Notes under the pieces: model-generated | What the model was told of the DNA's origin: nothing | What the model saw: the letters and a program-made list of their open reading frames with translations, nothing else | Databases searched by the model: none | Position numbers and translations under genes: made by a program | Source of the DNA: Diploptera punctata | Taxonomy: Eukaryota > Arthropoda > Insecta > Blattodea > Blaberidae | Length of the DNA: 64,000 bases | Assembly: GCA_030220185.1 (NCBI GenBank) | Contig: JASPKZ010001241.1 | Coordinates: 496,001 to 560,000 of the forward strand | Direction of reading: 5' to 3' | Shown: in pieces, positions 10,516-21,401 of the stretch | How positions within the stretch are numbered: position 1 is the first letter of the stretch | Layout: every line of letters starts with the position of its first letter

Positions 10516-10848
10516 TGGAGAAGATTACATAACAATGAACTACATGGTCTTTATAGGAAGCCAGATATAATAAGAACAGTTAAGTCTCGTAGACTGCGAT
10601 GGGCAGGACATGTTGCACGTATGGGGAATGAAAGACTTGCATGGAAACTTCTTGTAGGAAAGCCAGAGGGAAAACGCCCAGTTGGTAGACCAAGAATGAG
10701 GTGGGAGAATAACATTAACTATGATTTGAGGGAAGTAGGTTATTCAGGAAATGATTGGAAAACATTAGCTCAGGATAGCGATGTATGGAGAGCTTATGTC
10801 CGCGCGGCCATGAACCTACGGGTTCGATAGTGCCAATGAGTAAGTAAG
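10516..10848 (+). mobile_element. LINE-G copy 2, 5'-truncated
   Basis: Encodes the LINE-G tail: KPDIIRTVKS, LRWAGHVARMGNER, KPEGKRPVGRP, MRWENNINYDLRE, AQDSDVWRAYVRAAMNLRVR, stop at 10828-10830, then GAGTAAGTAAGTAA. Flanked by taataactt (10507-10515 and 10849-10857). This is one of the least decayed copies: the frame is open from 10621 to the natural stop. Confidence 0.88.
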
Positions 10849-10857
10849 TAATAACTT

Positions 10858-11186
10858 ACCAGCAAATTATCTACTTCCTTCACACAGCGCGCAACATGAT
10901 GCAATCATACGGTATGTTCTTTCGCAATTTTGCCAACAGGAAAACATAATAAAACTCTTTAACAGATGTCCTAACCCTTTCAGAATTTCGGACATAAATA
11001 AATCGTGGAATTAATGGATAAATATGTGGGTTATATACGCGCAATGATTTTACTGTTCTGTATGAAGATATAGTGTTCATACCAGGTGTGGTCATTATGA
11101 AATCCGAGAAAACTTTAAAATGAACTTAAAATTGTCAGTAGAATCTATAGTGACCTTTTTATACTAGCTGTCAGATACCAAATCAG
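10858..11186. other. No feature recognised
   Basis: AT-rich spacer between LINE-G copy 2 and the following MITE. The reverse frame at 10880-11095 has no family features. Confidence 0.4.
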
Positions 11187-11536
11187 CCCCTACACGAAAA
11201 ATATTTACGTCAATATATTGCACAATATTTTTTACAATAGTATTACTTGACTAACCCACACGCTGCAATATTATTGCTCAATAAATTAGTTTGCGGGTGA
11301 TACTTGTGCAGTCAACATGTTTATTCCAACACTGTTAACACAGAACTGAACTAGTATTGCGCAATATTGCCAACAGATGACGCAATATTTTACTAGATTG
11401 CAAAATAAAAATCAAACTGTTTTGGACTGACTAAATATATTGTGCAATCTTTCAATGTGATCTACAGACGCTCAATATTAATTTACAATGTCAATTATTG
11501 TGCAAAATATTGACGTAAATATTGATCGTGTAGGGG
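11187..11536. mobile_element. MITE with 30 bp terminal inverted repeats
   Basis: The left end CCCCTACACGAAAAATATTT..ACGTCAATAT is the inverse of the right end ATATTGACGTAAATATTGATCGTGTAGGGG with few mismatches, giving a 350 bp element. The interior is unusually rich in CAATATT/AATATTG words (for example TTGCACAATATT, GCTGCAATATTATTG, TTGCGCAATATTGCC), which could be repeated subterminal transposase sites. No coding sequence and no clear target-site duplication. Confidence 0.75.
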
Positions 11537-11574
11537 ACGCTTAAGAAATTTAGGTTTCATTGCAGCTCGAATGT

Positions 11575-11885
11575 AATCTCACCATACTGGACTAATGTTT
11601 TCAAATTATTCCCTTTATAATTTACTTCCCTCGAATCATGGTAAATGTTTTACTTTCACCTTATTCCTGGTCTATCTATTAGGCGCTCTTTCTTCTTTCC
11701 TACAAGAAGTTTCCATGCATCTCTTACATTGCCTATTCGTGCCGCCACATATCCTGCACACCGCACTCTGAGAGTTGACTATTCAAATTATTATGCCTGA
11801 TTCCCATAAAGATCATTTAGAGCACTGATGTATTTTTTATTTTTACTCACCTGCCTGCCTCTCTTTGATCCAAAGATTTTTCTAA
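11575..11885 (-). mobile_element. LINE-G copy 3, heavily decayed
   Basis: Nucleotide similarity to the other LINE-G copies survives on the reverse strand (AAGTAAATTATAAAGGGAAT, GCATGGAAACTTCTTGTAGG, GCGGTGTGCAGGATATGTGG, GGAAAAATCTTTGGATCAAAG), but shifts and stops remove a usable frame. It extends slightly further upstream than most copies, to the KIFGSK region. Confidence 0.78.
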
Positions 11886-11934
11886 GGAATTTAATCTTCA
11901 AATGGCCGGATCCCCCCCCCCCCTTTTAATATGT

Positions 11935-12290
11935 CCTACGCTGCGCTGTGGTCTCGAGGTAAGGTGCTGCCTTGTCATGCAGGCCGGGCCCGGGTTCGAT
12001 TCCCCGGTCGGGGCAGTTTTTCTGGGTGAGGTTTTTGTTGGGGTTTTCCTCACCTGTTAAGGGACAAATGTCAGGAGGAAAACTTTAAGCCCCCAAACGG
12101 TTCCCAAAGCATATGGGCCATCATCATCATCATCATCCTTATCATTATCATATCCTTCCACCGGTGTGGAAACAACACGGGAAGCTACCACACCTTTCAT
12201 TCACCCTGTAACGCTGCAAGCATAGCATGAAAATGCTTAAGATTGCAGTGAAGGACCTGCCTTCGGGCAGAATTACTATGGATGGATGGA
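11935..12290 (+). mobile_element. SINE1 copy c
   Basis: Full length from the tRNA head (GTGGTCTCGAGGTAAGG; GGTTCGATTCCCCGG) to CAGAATTACTATGGATGGAT. It has several one-base duplications (GGGGTTTTCC, AGGAGG, CCCCAAACGG) giving it a longer body than its relatives. A run of 12 C lies just upstream at 11912-11923. Confidence 0.9.
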
Positions 12291-13621
12291 CCCGTAATAT
12301 TTTCTCTCCTCTTAAAGTAACAGGACACATCTATGCAGTCGATTAGGTCGATGTACTTTGTCAGGGCTTGAATTCCTAGGTATGGCTCCGTTCGGACAGA
12401 GAATAAACAGCAGGCCTTTGGAGCCAAAATGATCAAGTTCTTTCACATGTTGCTTTGAATTGCGACACAACTGAATTGTTAAAGAGAGCAATTTAAGAAT
12501 AATAACTGCTACTTACTCTGTGGGTATTTTCTGTATTAACCTTTTAAAGGAGGCAGATATGGACTGACGATCTTAATCCTATAGGTATAGGAAAAATATA
12601 TTTAAATCTAACATAGAACCTAAAACTTATATACAAAATATTTCAAAATGGAGAGAAAAATTAGCAATGATTTTAGAAAATATTTTCATCGGGCTGTTTG
12701 TCTAGGGATGTCTTCGAAGGGTCTGAGAGTCGCGAAATTATTAAAATATGCGTTGTGTATCGAATTTTCGTCAGGGGCGAAGTTCTCCGAGAGCGGTTTT
12801 TAAGTCGTGGGTCCAATGTCTGATATGTTTTCGAGATTGTAGAAAAGAATCTCATATTTCAGCCTCTGAGAGAAGAAAATTGAATTTCGCCTTTCCCATC
12901 TAAGTAATACCGTAGCTAGTTATTTATTACGTGTCTGTTTGAGGTGCGATAGCAATAAACCACTTACTATTCGCTGGCAACTGTAGAAACATAAGCGTAA
13001 CTAAATTAGCATAGGATTAAGTAATTTGCCACAAGGCAGTTACCCTGTGCGCCCAATGTAGAGATGTAAGCCGCCTTCTTATATAGCGTAGACAATATAA
13101 TTATTCATATGTATTTGTAGGATTAATTATGTGAGTATAGCAAAAGGTGAGAGAAATAACTTTATCAGAATTTATTAATATATAATCTATTCTTAAAGAA
13201 ACAGTTAATCAACACACAATTTTGTATTTTGTATTACTGTCCAAGATAAAATTATTGGACAACTGCAAGATGAAATAATTCACGTCAAAGGAAAAATACT
13301 GCTAGTATAGTCATATCTAAATATCTCCAAACATGTATCTACCTTTTAAAATAATCGCAATATAAGCCCCCAAATTATAACATACATAATTTAAGTTATT
13401 TTAAGTGAATTTAACTTGCGACTCCCCCTGAGTTCATGTGTAAGGAAAATCTAGTGGCCAATCAATTAAGATTTTATTGTATTAATAATAAATCATTAAA
13501 TAAATACAATAGAAATATACAGTAAATAAGTTCAAGCGTGTTATTTTGATTTTTGTATTTTTTTCTGAGTATATAGTGCTGGGAGCGTTCGGAAGGGCAC
13601 TAACTCGCATGTTGTGTGTGG
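12291..13621. other. No feature recognised
   Basis: 1.3 kb with only short frames (12197-12436, 12673-12855 on the reverse strand) that show no family features. Confidence 0.5.
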
Positions 13622-13936
13622 CCACCACTGTGGTCTCGAGGTAGCGTGTATGCCCTATCACGCAGCGGGCCCGGGTTCGATTCCCGGTCGGGACAGGTTC
13701 CTGAGTGAGGTTTCTTGCGGTGTTTTTCCTCACCTGTAAGAAAATGTCAGGACGATTAAGGCCCAACGGTCCACGAAAATAAACCGGCCATCATCATCAT
13801 CCTCTTTCACCGGGGGGTGGCAACGGGAAGCTACCACACCTATAAATCCCTAGTAACGCATGCAAACATAGCATGAAAATGCTATGATTGCAAGTGAAAG
13901 CCCTGGCCCCTCGGGCAGAATTACTATGGATGGATT
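13622..13936 (+). mobile_element. SINE1 copy d
   Basis: tRNA head with TGGTCTCGAGGTAGCG and GGGTTCGATTCCCGG, then CCTCACCTGTAAGAAAATG, a short CAT stretch, and the terminal CAGAATTACTATGGATGGAT, followed by TA repeats. Body slightly deleted relative to copy f. Confidence 0.9.
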
Positions 13937-14168
13937 ATATATATATATATTTTTTTTTCAAAAGCCCCAGGTTGTCATTTCGACATTCCTGGTGTTATCA
14001 CGGCTTGGCGTACTTCTAACCCAATTATGCATGGTGGGGGCCCTGGAAGGAGGGGTGTACGCAAACCCGATGTTATGGGAGTTGATGGTCGGTTGTTGGT
14101 GGTGGTAATGATGTTCCAGGAGATTCCTTAAACTAAACTTAAAATAATTAGGAGAATATGATATTGAT

Positions 14169-14343
14169 AGCCACATGATGTTCTGGGACTGTTTGGGCCT
14201 TAAAGTTTCCTGACATTTATCTTACAGGTTAGGGAAATCCCCGAAAAAAAACCTCATCCAGAAAACGTGTCCCGACCGGGACCCGAACCCGAGCCAATTG
14301 CTTGACAAGGCAGCAGGACGCTACCTCGAGACCACAGCGGTGG
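14169..14343 (-). mobile_element. SINE1 copy e, head half only
   Basis: Reverse strand: CCACCGCTGTGGTCTCGAGG head, B-box, CCTAACCTGTAAGATAAATG, ending in the middle of the body. The 3' half is missing, which is unusual because retrotransposition normally truncates the 5' end; here a later deletion is more likely. Confidence 0.82.
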
Positions 14344-14522
14344 ATGTTGTACAATTATGGTACTTGACTTAAAAACAGTAAGTTGCTCGACTGCCAAAAT
14401 AAAATAAAAATCAAACAGGCCTTACTTACCTCCAAGAGTAAGATTCTGTTTAGAAAATAACTGAAGATCACAGCAAGTTATATTGCTAAGATACTAATAA
14501 TAATTATTAAGCCTATATAACC

Positions 14523-14526
<4 letters not shown>

Positions 14527-14556
<30 letters not shown>
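14527..14556. repeat. (TA)n microsatellite
   Basis: Fifteen uninterrupted TA units directly in front of SINE1 copy f. Confidence 0.95.
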
Positions 14557-14558
<2 letters not shown>

Positions 14559-14559
14559 T

Positions 14560-14898
14560 CCACCGCTGTGGTCTCGAGGTAGCGTTCTGCCTTGTCACGC
14601 AGCGGGCCCGGGTTCGATCCCCAGTCGGGACAGTTTTCTGGGTGAGGTTTTTTATCGGGGTTTTTCCTCACCTGTAAGACAAATGTCAGGAAAACTTTAA
14701 GGTCCAAACGGTCCCCGAAATCATATGGCCATCATCATCATCCTTATCATTATCATCATCATTATCATCCTTCACCGGTGTGGAAAGCAACGGGAAGCTA
14801 CCACACATTCAATTCCCTAGTAAAGCTGCAAGCATAGCATGAAAATGCTATGACTGCAGTGAATGACCTGCCTTCGGGCAAAATTACTATGGATGGAT
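14560..14898 (+). mobile_element. SINE1 copy f, near-consensus
   Basis: A complete copy: CCACCGCTGTGGTCTCGAGG, GCGGGCCCGGGTTCGATCCC, CCTCACCTGTAAGACAAATG, an interrupted CAT stretch, CACCGGTGTGGAAAGCAACG, the GCATAGCATGAAAATGCTAT stem, and the terminal ATTACTATGGATGGAT. Abuts copy g in opposite orientation after only six bases. Confidence 0.92.
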
Positions 14899-14904
14899 AT
14901 ATAT

Positions 14905-15220
14905 ATCCATTCATAGTAATTCTGCCCGAGGGCAGGTCTTTCACTGCATTAGTAGCATTTTCGCGCTATGCTTGCAGCTTTACTAGGGAATTGTAGGTGT
15001 GGTAGATTCCCGTTGCTTTCCACACCGGTGAAGGATGATGATATTGATGATGGCCATATGATTTCGGGAACCGTTTGGCCTTAAAGATTTCGTGACATTT
15101 ATCTTACAAGTGGGGAAAAACCCCGATAAAAAATCTCAACCACAAAACTGCCCCTACCGGGATGGAACCCGGGCTCGCTGCGTGACAAGGCAGCACGCTA
15201 CCTCGAGACCACAGCGGTGG
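14905..15220 (-). mobile_element. SINE1 copy g, inverted partner of copy f
   Basis: Complete on the reverse strand from CCACCGCTGTGGTCTCGAGG (ending at 15220) to the terminal TAATTCTGCCCG complement at 14918. Together with copy f it makes an inverted repeat with arms of about 320 bp and almost no spacer. Confidence 0.92.
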
Positions 15221-15224
15221 TCTC

Positions 15225-16156
15225 ACAGATAGCATATGTGTGTAAAAGACCTGCTTTATTGATGGCATGGCTAACATAAGTTACAAATAGATGTGCAATC
15301 AATGTTAGATAATATTGTGAAACTATTATCAGTACAGCTTTATCTGTTTGCTTGCGACATCATGCAGTATCTGAATCAATTTGAAAATACACTGAAAGCT
15401 CCTTATTCACGTTTTCATTATTAGCGGGTTAAAAATTTGCGACACAGTTCCTGTATTCACCACTAAAAATTGCTTTATTTGCGGATCCACTAAGTATGTT
15501 AGAACGATTTGTATATTTATTAACGCATCGGTAACTTTTTTTTTTGCTACAGGCCCGTGCCAAGACGGCTTTTACAAAGAGCGATTCAGAACTAATGGGC
15601 AAATAATTTATTAATTATTAATATGTAAGTTAAACAAACCTTATTGTCACTAAGCCTATAATTCGTTTTTGAAACCACCGCCGTCGTATTTCACGTACCG
15701 CTATATCCGTTGATAAATGCCACCCTCGCGACGACCGGTGTTTTATTGTTTCAACTTGTCATTCGTTGCAAAAAAAAATTATTGAGAAACACGTTTGTTG
15801 CCAATTTATAATGTCGAGAGTAAAAGAAACTAAACTTAGTTCTGAAGTGGAAAAATATAGTGTTGCCGCTTAAAGTAAAAATAGAAATGCTTTACCGTCT
15901 ACGCGTTGTGCGAGTCGTTTACGTCTGTATCACGCTGTTTCACAGTTAATGAATAAACTGTACAATTCATTAAGTAATCCGAAGACAAAATAAGGAATTA
16001 CATAGTAGAATTCACAGCTGAATATCAATCTGAATTGAAAGACCTTTTAAAAGCGGCAAAAATGGGGGTAAAATACTAAGTTCTTTAAGCCCTTGACTAT
16101 GCTCGACAGTATTAATTAAAGGAAAGTGTTAAAAAATTCTGTCACAATTGATTTTA
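15225..16156. other. No feature recognised
   Basis: AT-rich. A forward frame around 15400-15620 includes NCFICGS-like codons but shows no domain I can name. Confidence 0.45.
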
Positions 16157-17215
16157 TTTTGACTATTTAACTCATGCCCCAAATGGGAGTCAATGTCCAA
16201 TCACGTTTCGATAAATGTTTTATTTTCAACCAATCTCAGTTGCTTTTCACCTCGATTTTATCTGTTTAATTTTATTACTTTAAAATCAAACTCCACCTTT
16301 TTAACATTCTGAATAAGTCAGAACATTATTTTACAGTGACTACGTGCGACTACCTGATTGTATATATAATGCACGAATGTTAACACGTAGTGCTTGCGGC
16401 ATATAATATAAAAACATTTGTAGCATTAAATTATACCAAAAAAAACAAATGAAACCACTGTTTGCACTTTCTTAAATGAAATATCTTCCAGGAAATAACG
16501 TTGCAGAAAAATGTATAATTGACATATTTACATCATAGGAGATCAGAAATTAATTAATACCTATCCATCGATATTAATTCTGCCCGTGGGCAGGTCCTTC
16601 ACTGCAATCATAGCATTTCCATGCTATGCTTGCAGCTTTACTAGGGAATTATAGGTATGGTAGCTTCCCGTTGCTTTCCACACCGGTGAATGATGATGAT
16701 GATGATAATGATAAGGTTGATAATGGCGATGATGGCCTTATTAGTTTGGGGACCGTTTGGGCCTTAAAGTTTTTATGACATTTGTCTTACAGGTGAGGGA
16801 AAACCCCGATAAAAACTCACCCAGAAAAACTGCCACGACCAGGGATCGAACCCGGGCCCGCTGCGTGACAAGGCAGCATGTTACTCGAGACCACAGCAGT
16901 GGACATAATACCTATAATGTTGGTTATACATTTCTCCACTAGGGTACATTCTTATAATATTGCGATCCTTGGGCAATAAATATTATGATCTGGTTGCAGT
17001 GATGAACAAATGAAGTGTAACAATTTGTTCTCATTTTTTCAAACATCACCGTTTCCATTAAATATATATATATATATATATATTAGTTTAATTGTATTCG
17101 TTTAATAGTTATAACAAATTCTTAATTTCCAAATTCTCTAGATACATTCACTCCTCAGATCGTGAGTAGTGAATTTATCGATAATTTGGAGGTCACTCGT
17201 GGCATTACTTGTGAT
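16157..17215 (+). repeat. Repeat family F copy 2 (single unit, interrupted by SINE1 h)
   Basis: Aligns with the left arm of F copy 1 from GACTATTTAACTCATGCCCC through ACATTTGTAGCATTAAATTA, GATCTGGTTGCAGTGATGAAC to the terminus CACTCGTGGCATTACTTGTG. It is a single non-palindromic unit of about 0.72 kb once the SINE (16565-16905) and a (TA)n run at 17061-17083 are set aside. No recognised protein. Confidence 0.78.
16563..16902 (-). mobile_element. SINE1 copy h with target-site duplication
   Basis: Full length on the reverse strand and inserted in F copy 2. The 10-mer taatacctat occurs at 16555-16564 and again at 16906-16915, a clean target-site duplication, so F copy 2 pre-dates this SINE. Confidence 0.92.
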
Positions 17216-17970
17216 TATTTTTATTTTGTGGACACTTTTAAAATTCGTGTAATATCTCAGGTATTCTATTTTTATATTATAAATTCTTATTTTCTTTTGG
17301 AACCTATATACCCGTACAAATTACCATTCCATATTCTCGGTTTCTGTATTCGCGGCATATTTACGAATATCCTCTGCAAGTAAGGAGCTTTTACTTTATT
17401 ACCAGTTCCCTACATTACTGTTCTCTTTACGTAATACCGTACTGTGGCAACATACCTTACTGCACAACTAAAGGACATGCGCTAGTTCGTAAAAGTGAAG
17501 TAAAGTTATCCCACTACAAGTCTCCTCTTGCGGTAGTAGGAGATTCAAGGTTGTCACCCTTTTAGACAATCTTCACGAGATATCAGCTTGGTTTTCAGTC
17601 CTGCGTGACGGCCATTATTACCCCTATAATAAGCGCATAATACTTATATCTGTTAGAGGCTGCTAAGAGTCAGGGCCGTAGTACCACCAGAAGGTTTAGG
17701 CCAGGAGTAGGGGTTATGTACTTTGAGGGCGCCTGTGGCTCACAGAAACGTTGGCGCACTTACTACTGATGAGAAAGTTTAGTACTGTGACTTTCAAAAT
17801 GCTTATCCAATAGTAGAAATGTAGGCCAACTGGTGATGTAAAATGTATTGTACCCCATTTTTCAGGCTTCATGCCGTTTATGTATGCAACTAAAGGATCA
17901 AAACAATTTATAAAGAGAGGCGTACTTACATTGAGTCTGTTTTAGACCAATTTAAAAATCCTGAACATAT
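17216..17970. other. No gene recognised
   Basis: Contains a short inverted repeat CTACAAGTCTCC../..GGAGATTCAAGG near 17514-17553. No coding or repeat assignment. Confidence 0.4.
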
Positions 17971-18045
17971 AGGGACTTGAAGCCTCGACCTTCGGGGCTT
18001 CAAGTGTAGTGTACTACCTTAACCAATTACGCTACGGTTTTCCTA
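17971..18045 (-). repeat. tRNA-like sequence, probably a SINE head or tRNA relic
   Basis: Reverse strand has an A-box-like TAGCGTAATTGGTTAAGG and a B-box-like GGTCGAGGCTTCAAGTCCC at tRNA spacing. The anticodon arm and acceptor stem do not close, so a working tRNA is unlikely. Confidence 0.45.
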
Positions 18046-18258
18046 ATAGAATAAATTTATCTTGGAATATCACTAGGGACTGATATTAAAGCCTCACTAT
18101 GATGGTTGTCCAGCGGCTCGCTTTGTTTCCGCGCAGCTGTTATATATAATTAAGTACAAAAATACCGACTACCGCTACATGAACGTTAATCACTGTTAAG
18201 CATTGTCGCGGCACCCGCTTTTACATAAACTGAAAACCATGATAGTGATGCGATAATA

Positions 18259-19083
18259 CGAGGGCGGATGGGAAAGTAACGCACAATAATTTTTTTCTGC
18301 CTTGGTATTGCAGCTAGATTGTTGAAATTTCACAGAGATATAGTTTGAAGTTTTCACTACATATGGTATTTTTTTCTCAGGTGCACCTCTTGCGAGAGAA
18401 GCTTGAACTATGCAACAAAGATGGCGCGCATGCTACAGTCGTCCACCTGTGAGGAACAGAGAAGTGTTGTTCGATTTTTGTGGTCCAAAGGGCATAAACC
18501 CAGTGAAATTCACAGGGACATGCGTGGGGTGTATGGGGATGATTGTATGGACCGTAGCAATGTCTCCAGGTGGTGCACATTCTTCCAAGAGGGACGCGTG
18601 AACCTTAGTGATTCGCCACGTGATTCGCCTTAGTGATTCCTGGCCGGCAAACGCTTTGAGACAGATGTGGAAGTGAAATCAGCAGTGCGCAGATGGCTAC
18701 ACTCCAACCAAACGGACTTCTACGAACAGAGCATATTGAAACTGGTAACACGATGGGAAAAATGTGTTGACAAAGTTGGTGACTATGTCGAAAAGTAGGT
18801 AAAAGATGTAAGTTCATTTGTGATTTTTTTTCCTTTTTTTTACTATTAAACGTTTTAAAAAAAAATTATTGTGCGTCACTTTCCGATCCGCCCTGTGGAC
18901 GACTGTAGCATGCGCGCCATCTTTGTTGCATAGTTCATGCTCCTCTCGCAAGAGGTGCACCTGAGAAAAAAATACCATATGTAGTGAAAACTTCAAACTA
19001 TATCTCTGTAAAATTTCAACATTCTAGCTGCAATACCAAGGCAGAAAAAAAATTATTGTCCGTAACTTTCCGATCCGCCCTCG
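18259..19083. mobile_element. Fold-back mariner element with three ends
   Basis: Outer ends CGAGGGCGGATGGGAAAGT and its inverse ACTTTCCGATCCGCCCTCG are flanked by TA (18257-18258, 19084-19085), the mariner target. The left 191 bp (18259-18449) recurs inverted at 18893-19083, including the start of the transposase reading frame. A third, internal end (CACTTTCCGATCCGCCCT) lies at about 18874-18892. So a normal mariner right end is joined to an inverted copy of a left end, giving a stem-loop with a loop of about 440 bp. Confidence 0.85.
18403..18797 (+). pseudogene. mariner transposase, internally deleted
   Basis: The N-terminal helix-turn-helix half is readable: EQRSVVRFLWSKGHKPSEIH, MRGVYGDDCMDRSNVSRWC and FQEGRVNLSDSPRDSP (18403-18633), matching the DNA-binding domain of mariner transposases. 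After a stop and shift the C-terminal end follows directly: GKRFETDVEVKSAVRRWL, TDFYEQSILKLVTRWEKCV, ending in VGDYVEK and a stop at 18795. The whole catalytic core with its three aspartates is missing, so no active enzyme is made. The family's usual length is about 345 residues; only some 125 remain. Confidence 0.85.
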
Positions 19084-19212
19084 TATATATCAAGTATTGT
19101 GAAGAATGTGGGTAGCAGCGATAAGTAGTGTAACCAAATTGAGAAAACCAGCTACAAGGTTTGGAGATCCCATTTTCCTGACCACATTTCACTCCTTAGC
19201 CTGTACTGTCTA

Positions 19213-19300
19213 AATCAGCGGTTCCCAACCGTTTTTGACTCGCGAACCCCTTCCACAACGATCTGAGTCGGGTGAACCACTGACTTTTAAATATACATAC
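19213..19300 (+). mobile_element. hAT-type transposon end
   Basis: CAGCGGTTCCCAACCGTTTT followed by CTCGCGAACCCCTTCC resembles the CAGNGGTTCYCAAAC..GGACCCC terminal sequence common to many hAT-superfamily elements. The opposite end was not found, so this is a fragment. Confidence 0.5.
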
Positions 19301-19419
19301 AGTAGACGTGCATAAAATTTAATTCCAAGCAAAAGGCTTAATAACCTTAAATTAACTTAACCGTTAACGGTTGAAACCTAAAGTTACTGTAGTTACGGCT
19401 TAAAAGTTACACAACGTGT

Positions 19420-19925
19420 AGGCCAGTGAATGTGTGGTGCGGGATTGTATATAACTACATGATAGAGCCGTACGTCTTGGGTGGAATTGTAACAGGACGA
19501 AGCTATGCACTTTTTCTGCGACGCCATTTACCTCAACTACTGCAAGAAGTAGATTTACGTACCTGGCAGACGATGTGGTTTCAGCGAGATGATCATCCGG
19601 TCCATTCTAGAAATGTAACAGTTCGTTGCTTAACAGGACTTTCCCTAATAAATTGGAGGTCCTCGTGATTGACCACCAATATCACCCGATCTAACCCTAT
19701 TGGATTATTTCTTATGGGGATATGTGAAACAACGAGTCTATGCCACGGAACCAACCACTCCTGACGATATGTAACATCAAATCAGGGAAGAAGCATGCCA
19801 TTTTATTTCAGTTCACCATACAGTCTTCGTAAGAAGGTTCTTTTGGAAACGTATTCGAGAATGCATAAAAATAACGGCGGCACTTTTGAACACCTACTTG
19901 GTGATTAGACACCTGTTCAAGTAGT
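19420..19925 (+). pseudogene. Mariner-like (DDE_3-type) transposase, C-terminal half
   Basis: Translated pieces fit the widespread insect transposase family: NVWCGIVYNYMIEPYVLGG, LFLRRHLPQLLQEVDLRTW, MWFQRDDHPVHSRN (second catalytic aspartate region), then in a shifted frame SPDLTLLDYFLWGYVKQRVY (third catalytic region) and RIRECIKITAALLNTYL near the end. A frameshift lies near 19665 and a stop at 19771. The N-terminal half is absent. Different lineage from the mariner at 18.3 kb. Confidence 0.82.
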
Positions 19926-21109
19926 AATAGAGTAAGGTATTTTGAAACAGGAAATATCTACATTGGTACACAGCCCATGTGTAACTTCTAGGAACTGTTG
20001 TAATATGGCATAACTAATTATTCAAATTCTATTGTAAATTGAGCAATAAATATATATTTCATTCCATCTAAAATAAAACTGGTGATTGTATTTAGAATAA
20101 TTCTAAAAATATACAGAATATATTCGTAAGTATCTCCGCATACCCACAACATTCTGAGATTCATCTTTCAAGTATCAAACTCATGATAAAATATATGGTT
20201 TTCACATAACGATTGTAAACACAATTCGTGAAACACCCTGTATATTATTTTTATTTTATTCAATTCGAGTGTTAGAAAGCAAAACACATTTTCTTACAAG
20301 TTAAAATGTAAACAGTTATGACGCAATCCATACATCAGGTTTGTTTACATTACTCGTAGACCTACAACTGAAACTTTGCTCGAATTTATTCAGTCCTACT
20401 TTATTCTCTTTTGTTAGAGGAGTACAAATTTTATGACTCTGGAACATGGAGCTGACCCTTGATAAAATATCCAACTTGGGGGACCAGGTAATTTGTCATC
20501 GGTTTTGTCTTCTTCTAGCCTTTAGAGAATCAACACCCACCTATAAGGCAGCAGCTGTTAGTTTTGGTTCTCTTCGGGTAAAAACAGCAGTAAGAATAAA
20601 TAGTAAATATGAAATTGAATATAATAATTATTTATTTTCAGGTTTACAATAAATATACAAATGTTTGTAAATCTAACCAAAATTAGGCAGTATTTTTTTA
20701 TTCAGTATTCCCTATTTTTTTTATCAAAAATCAGTTTGATTTTAAAATTAATATTTTAATATTTTAGTTAATCTTTGATTTATTCGAGAAAACAAACAGA
20801 AAGTCACATTATCTGAGGTCTGTAAATATTAGTAGCAAAAATAGTTTATTCATATGCACTATAAGTTATAACTCTACGAATGCTCGTCAAGATTTGCTGG
20901 ATATTATGTTTCTAACAATGTTCTGTAAATATATTTAAGAGTAGGTTACAGTGATTTGTTCCATTTTGTAGTTAACATACAGAAAACTTTACATTATAAC
21001 AAAACAGAAATATTTTAACTATGTTCTTATGCATATTTTAATAAGAAATTGACTAATGAGTAAGAATTGGTAAATTAAAAAGAAGTAAGAATTAAAATAT
21101 AAGCTTTAC
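19926..21109. other. No gene recognised
   Basis: A 68-codon forward frame at 20446-20652 (MELTLDKISNLGDQV..) has no family features. The rest is AT-rich. Confidence 0.45.
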
Positions 21110-21358
21110 CTATACATGTGTTATTAACGGTTGTCCAGTTGCTGTCATCATTCTCGCCTACACATCCTCCTACCAAAGTCGAGAAATCTGCTTTCTCCAT
21201 GAGATCACTGTTATCGCACCCGACTGTACCTGTCCCTGAGCAATTCAATGAAAGTTTCATATCAAGGAATATTTTTAAATGTTACATGTAGTTATGTTGA
21301 CTGTAATTACTTTAAAGAGAGAATAGTATAACTAATAAATGTAGACTTTACATATATG

Positions 21359-21401
<43 letters not shown>

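Noticed and set aside
17744..17800. CTGATGA and, nearby, GAAACGTT resembling hammerhead parts
   Set aside because: The parts are in the wrong order and GAAA does not follow a stem II closed from CTGATGA.
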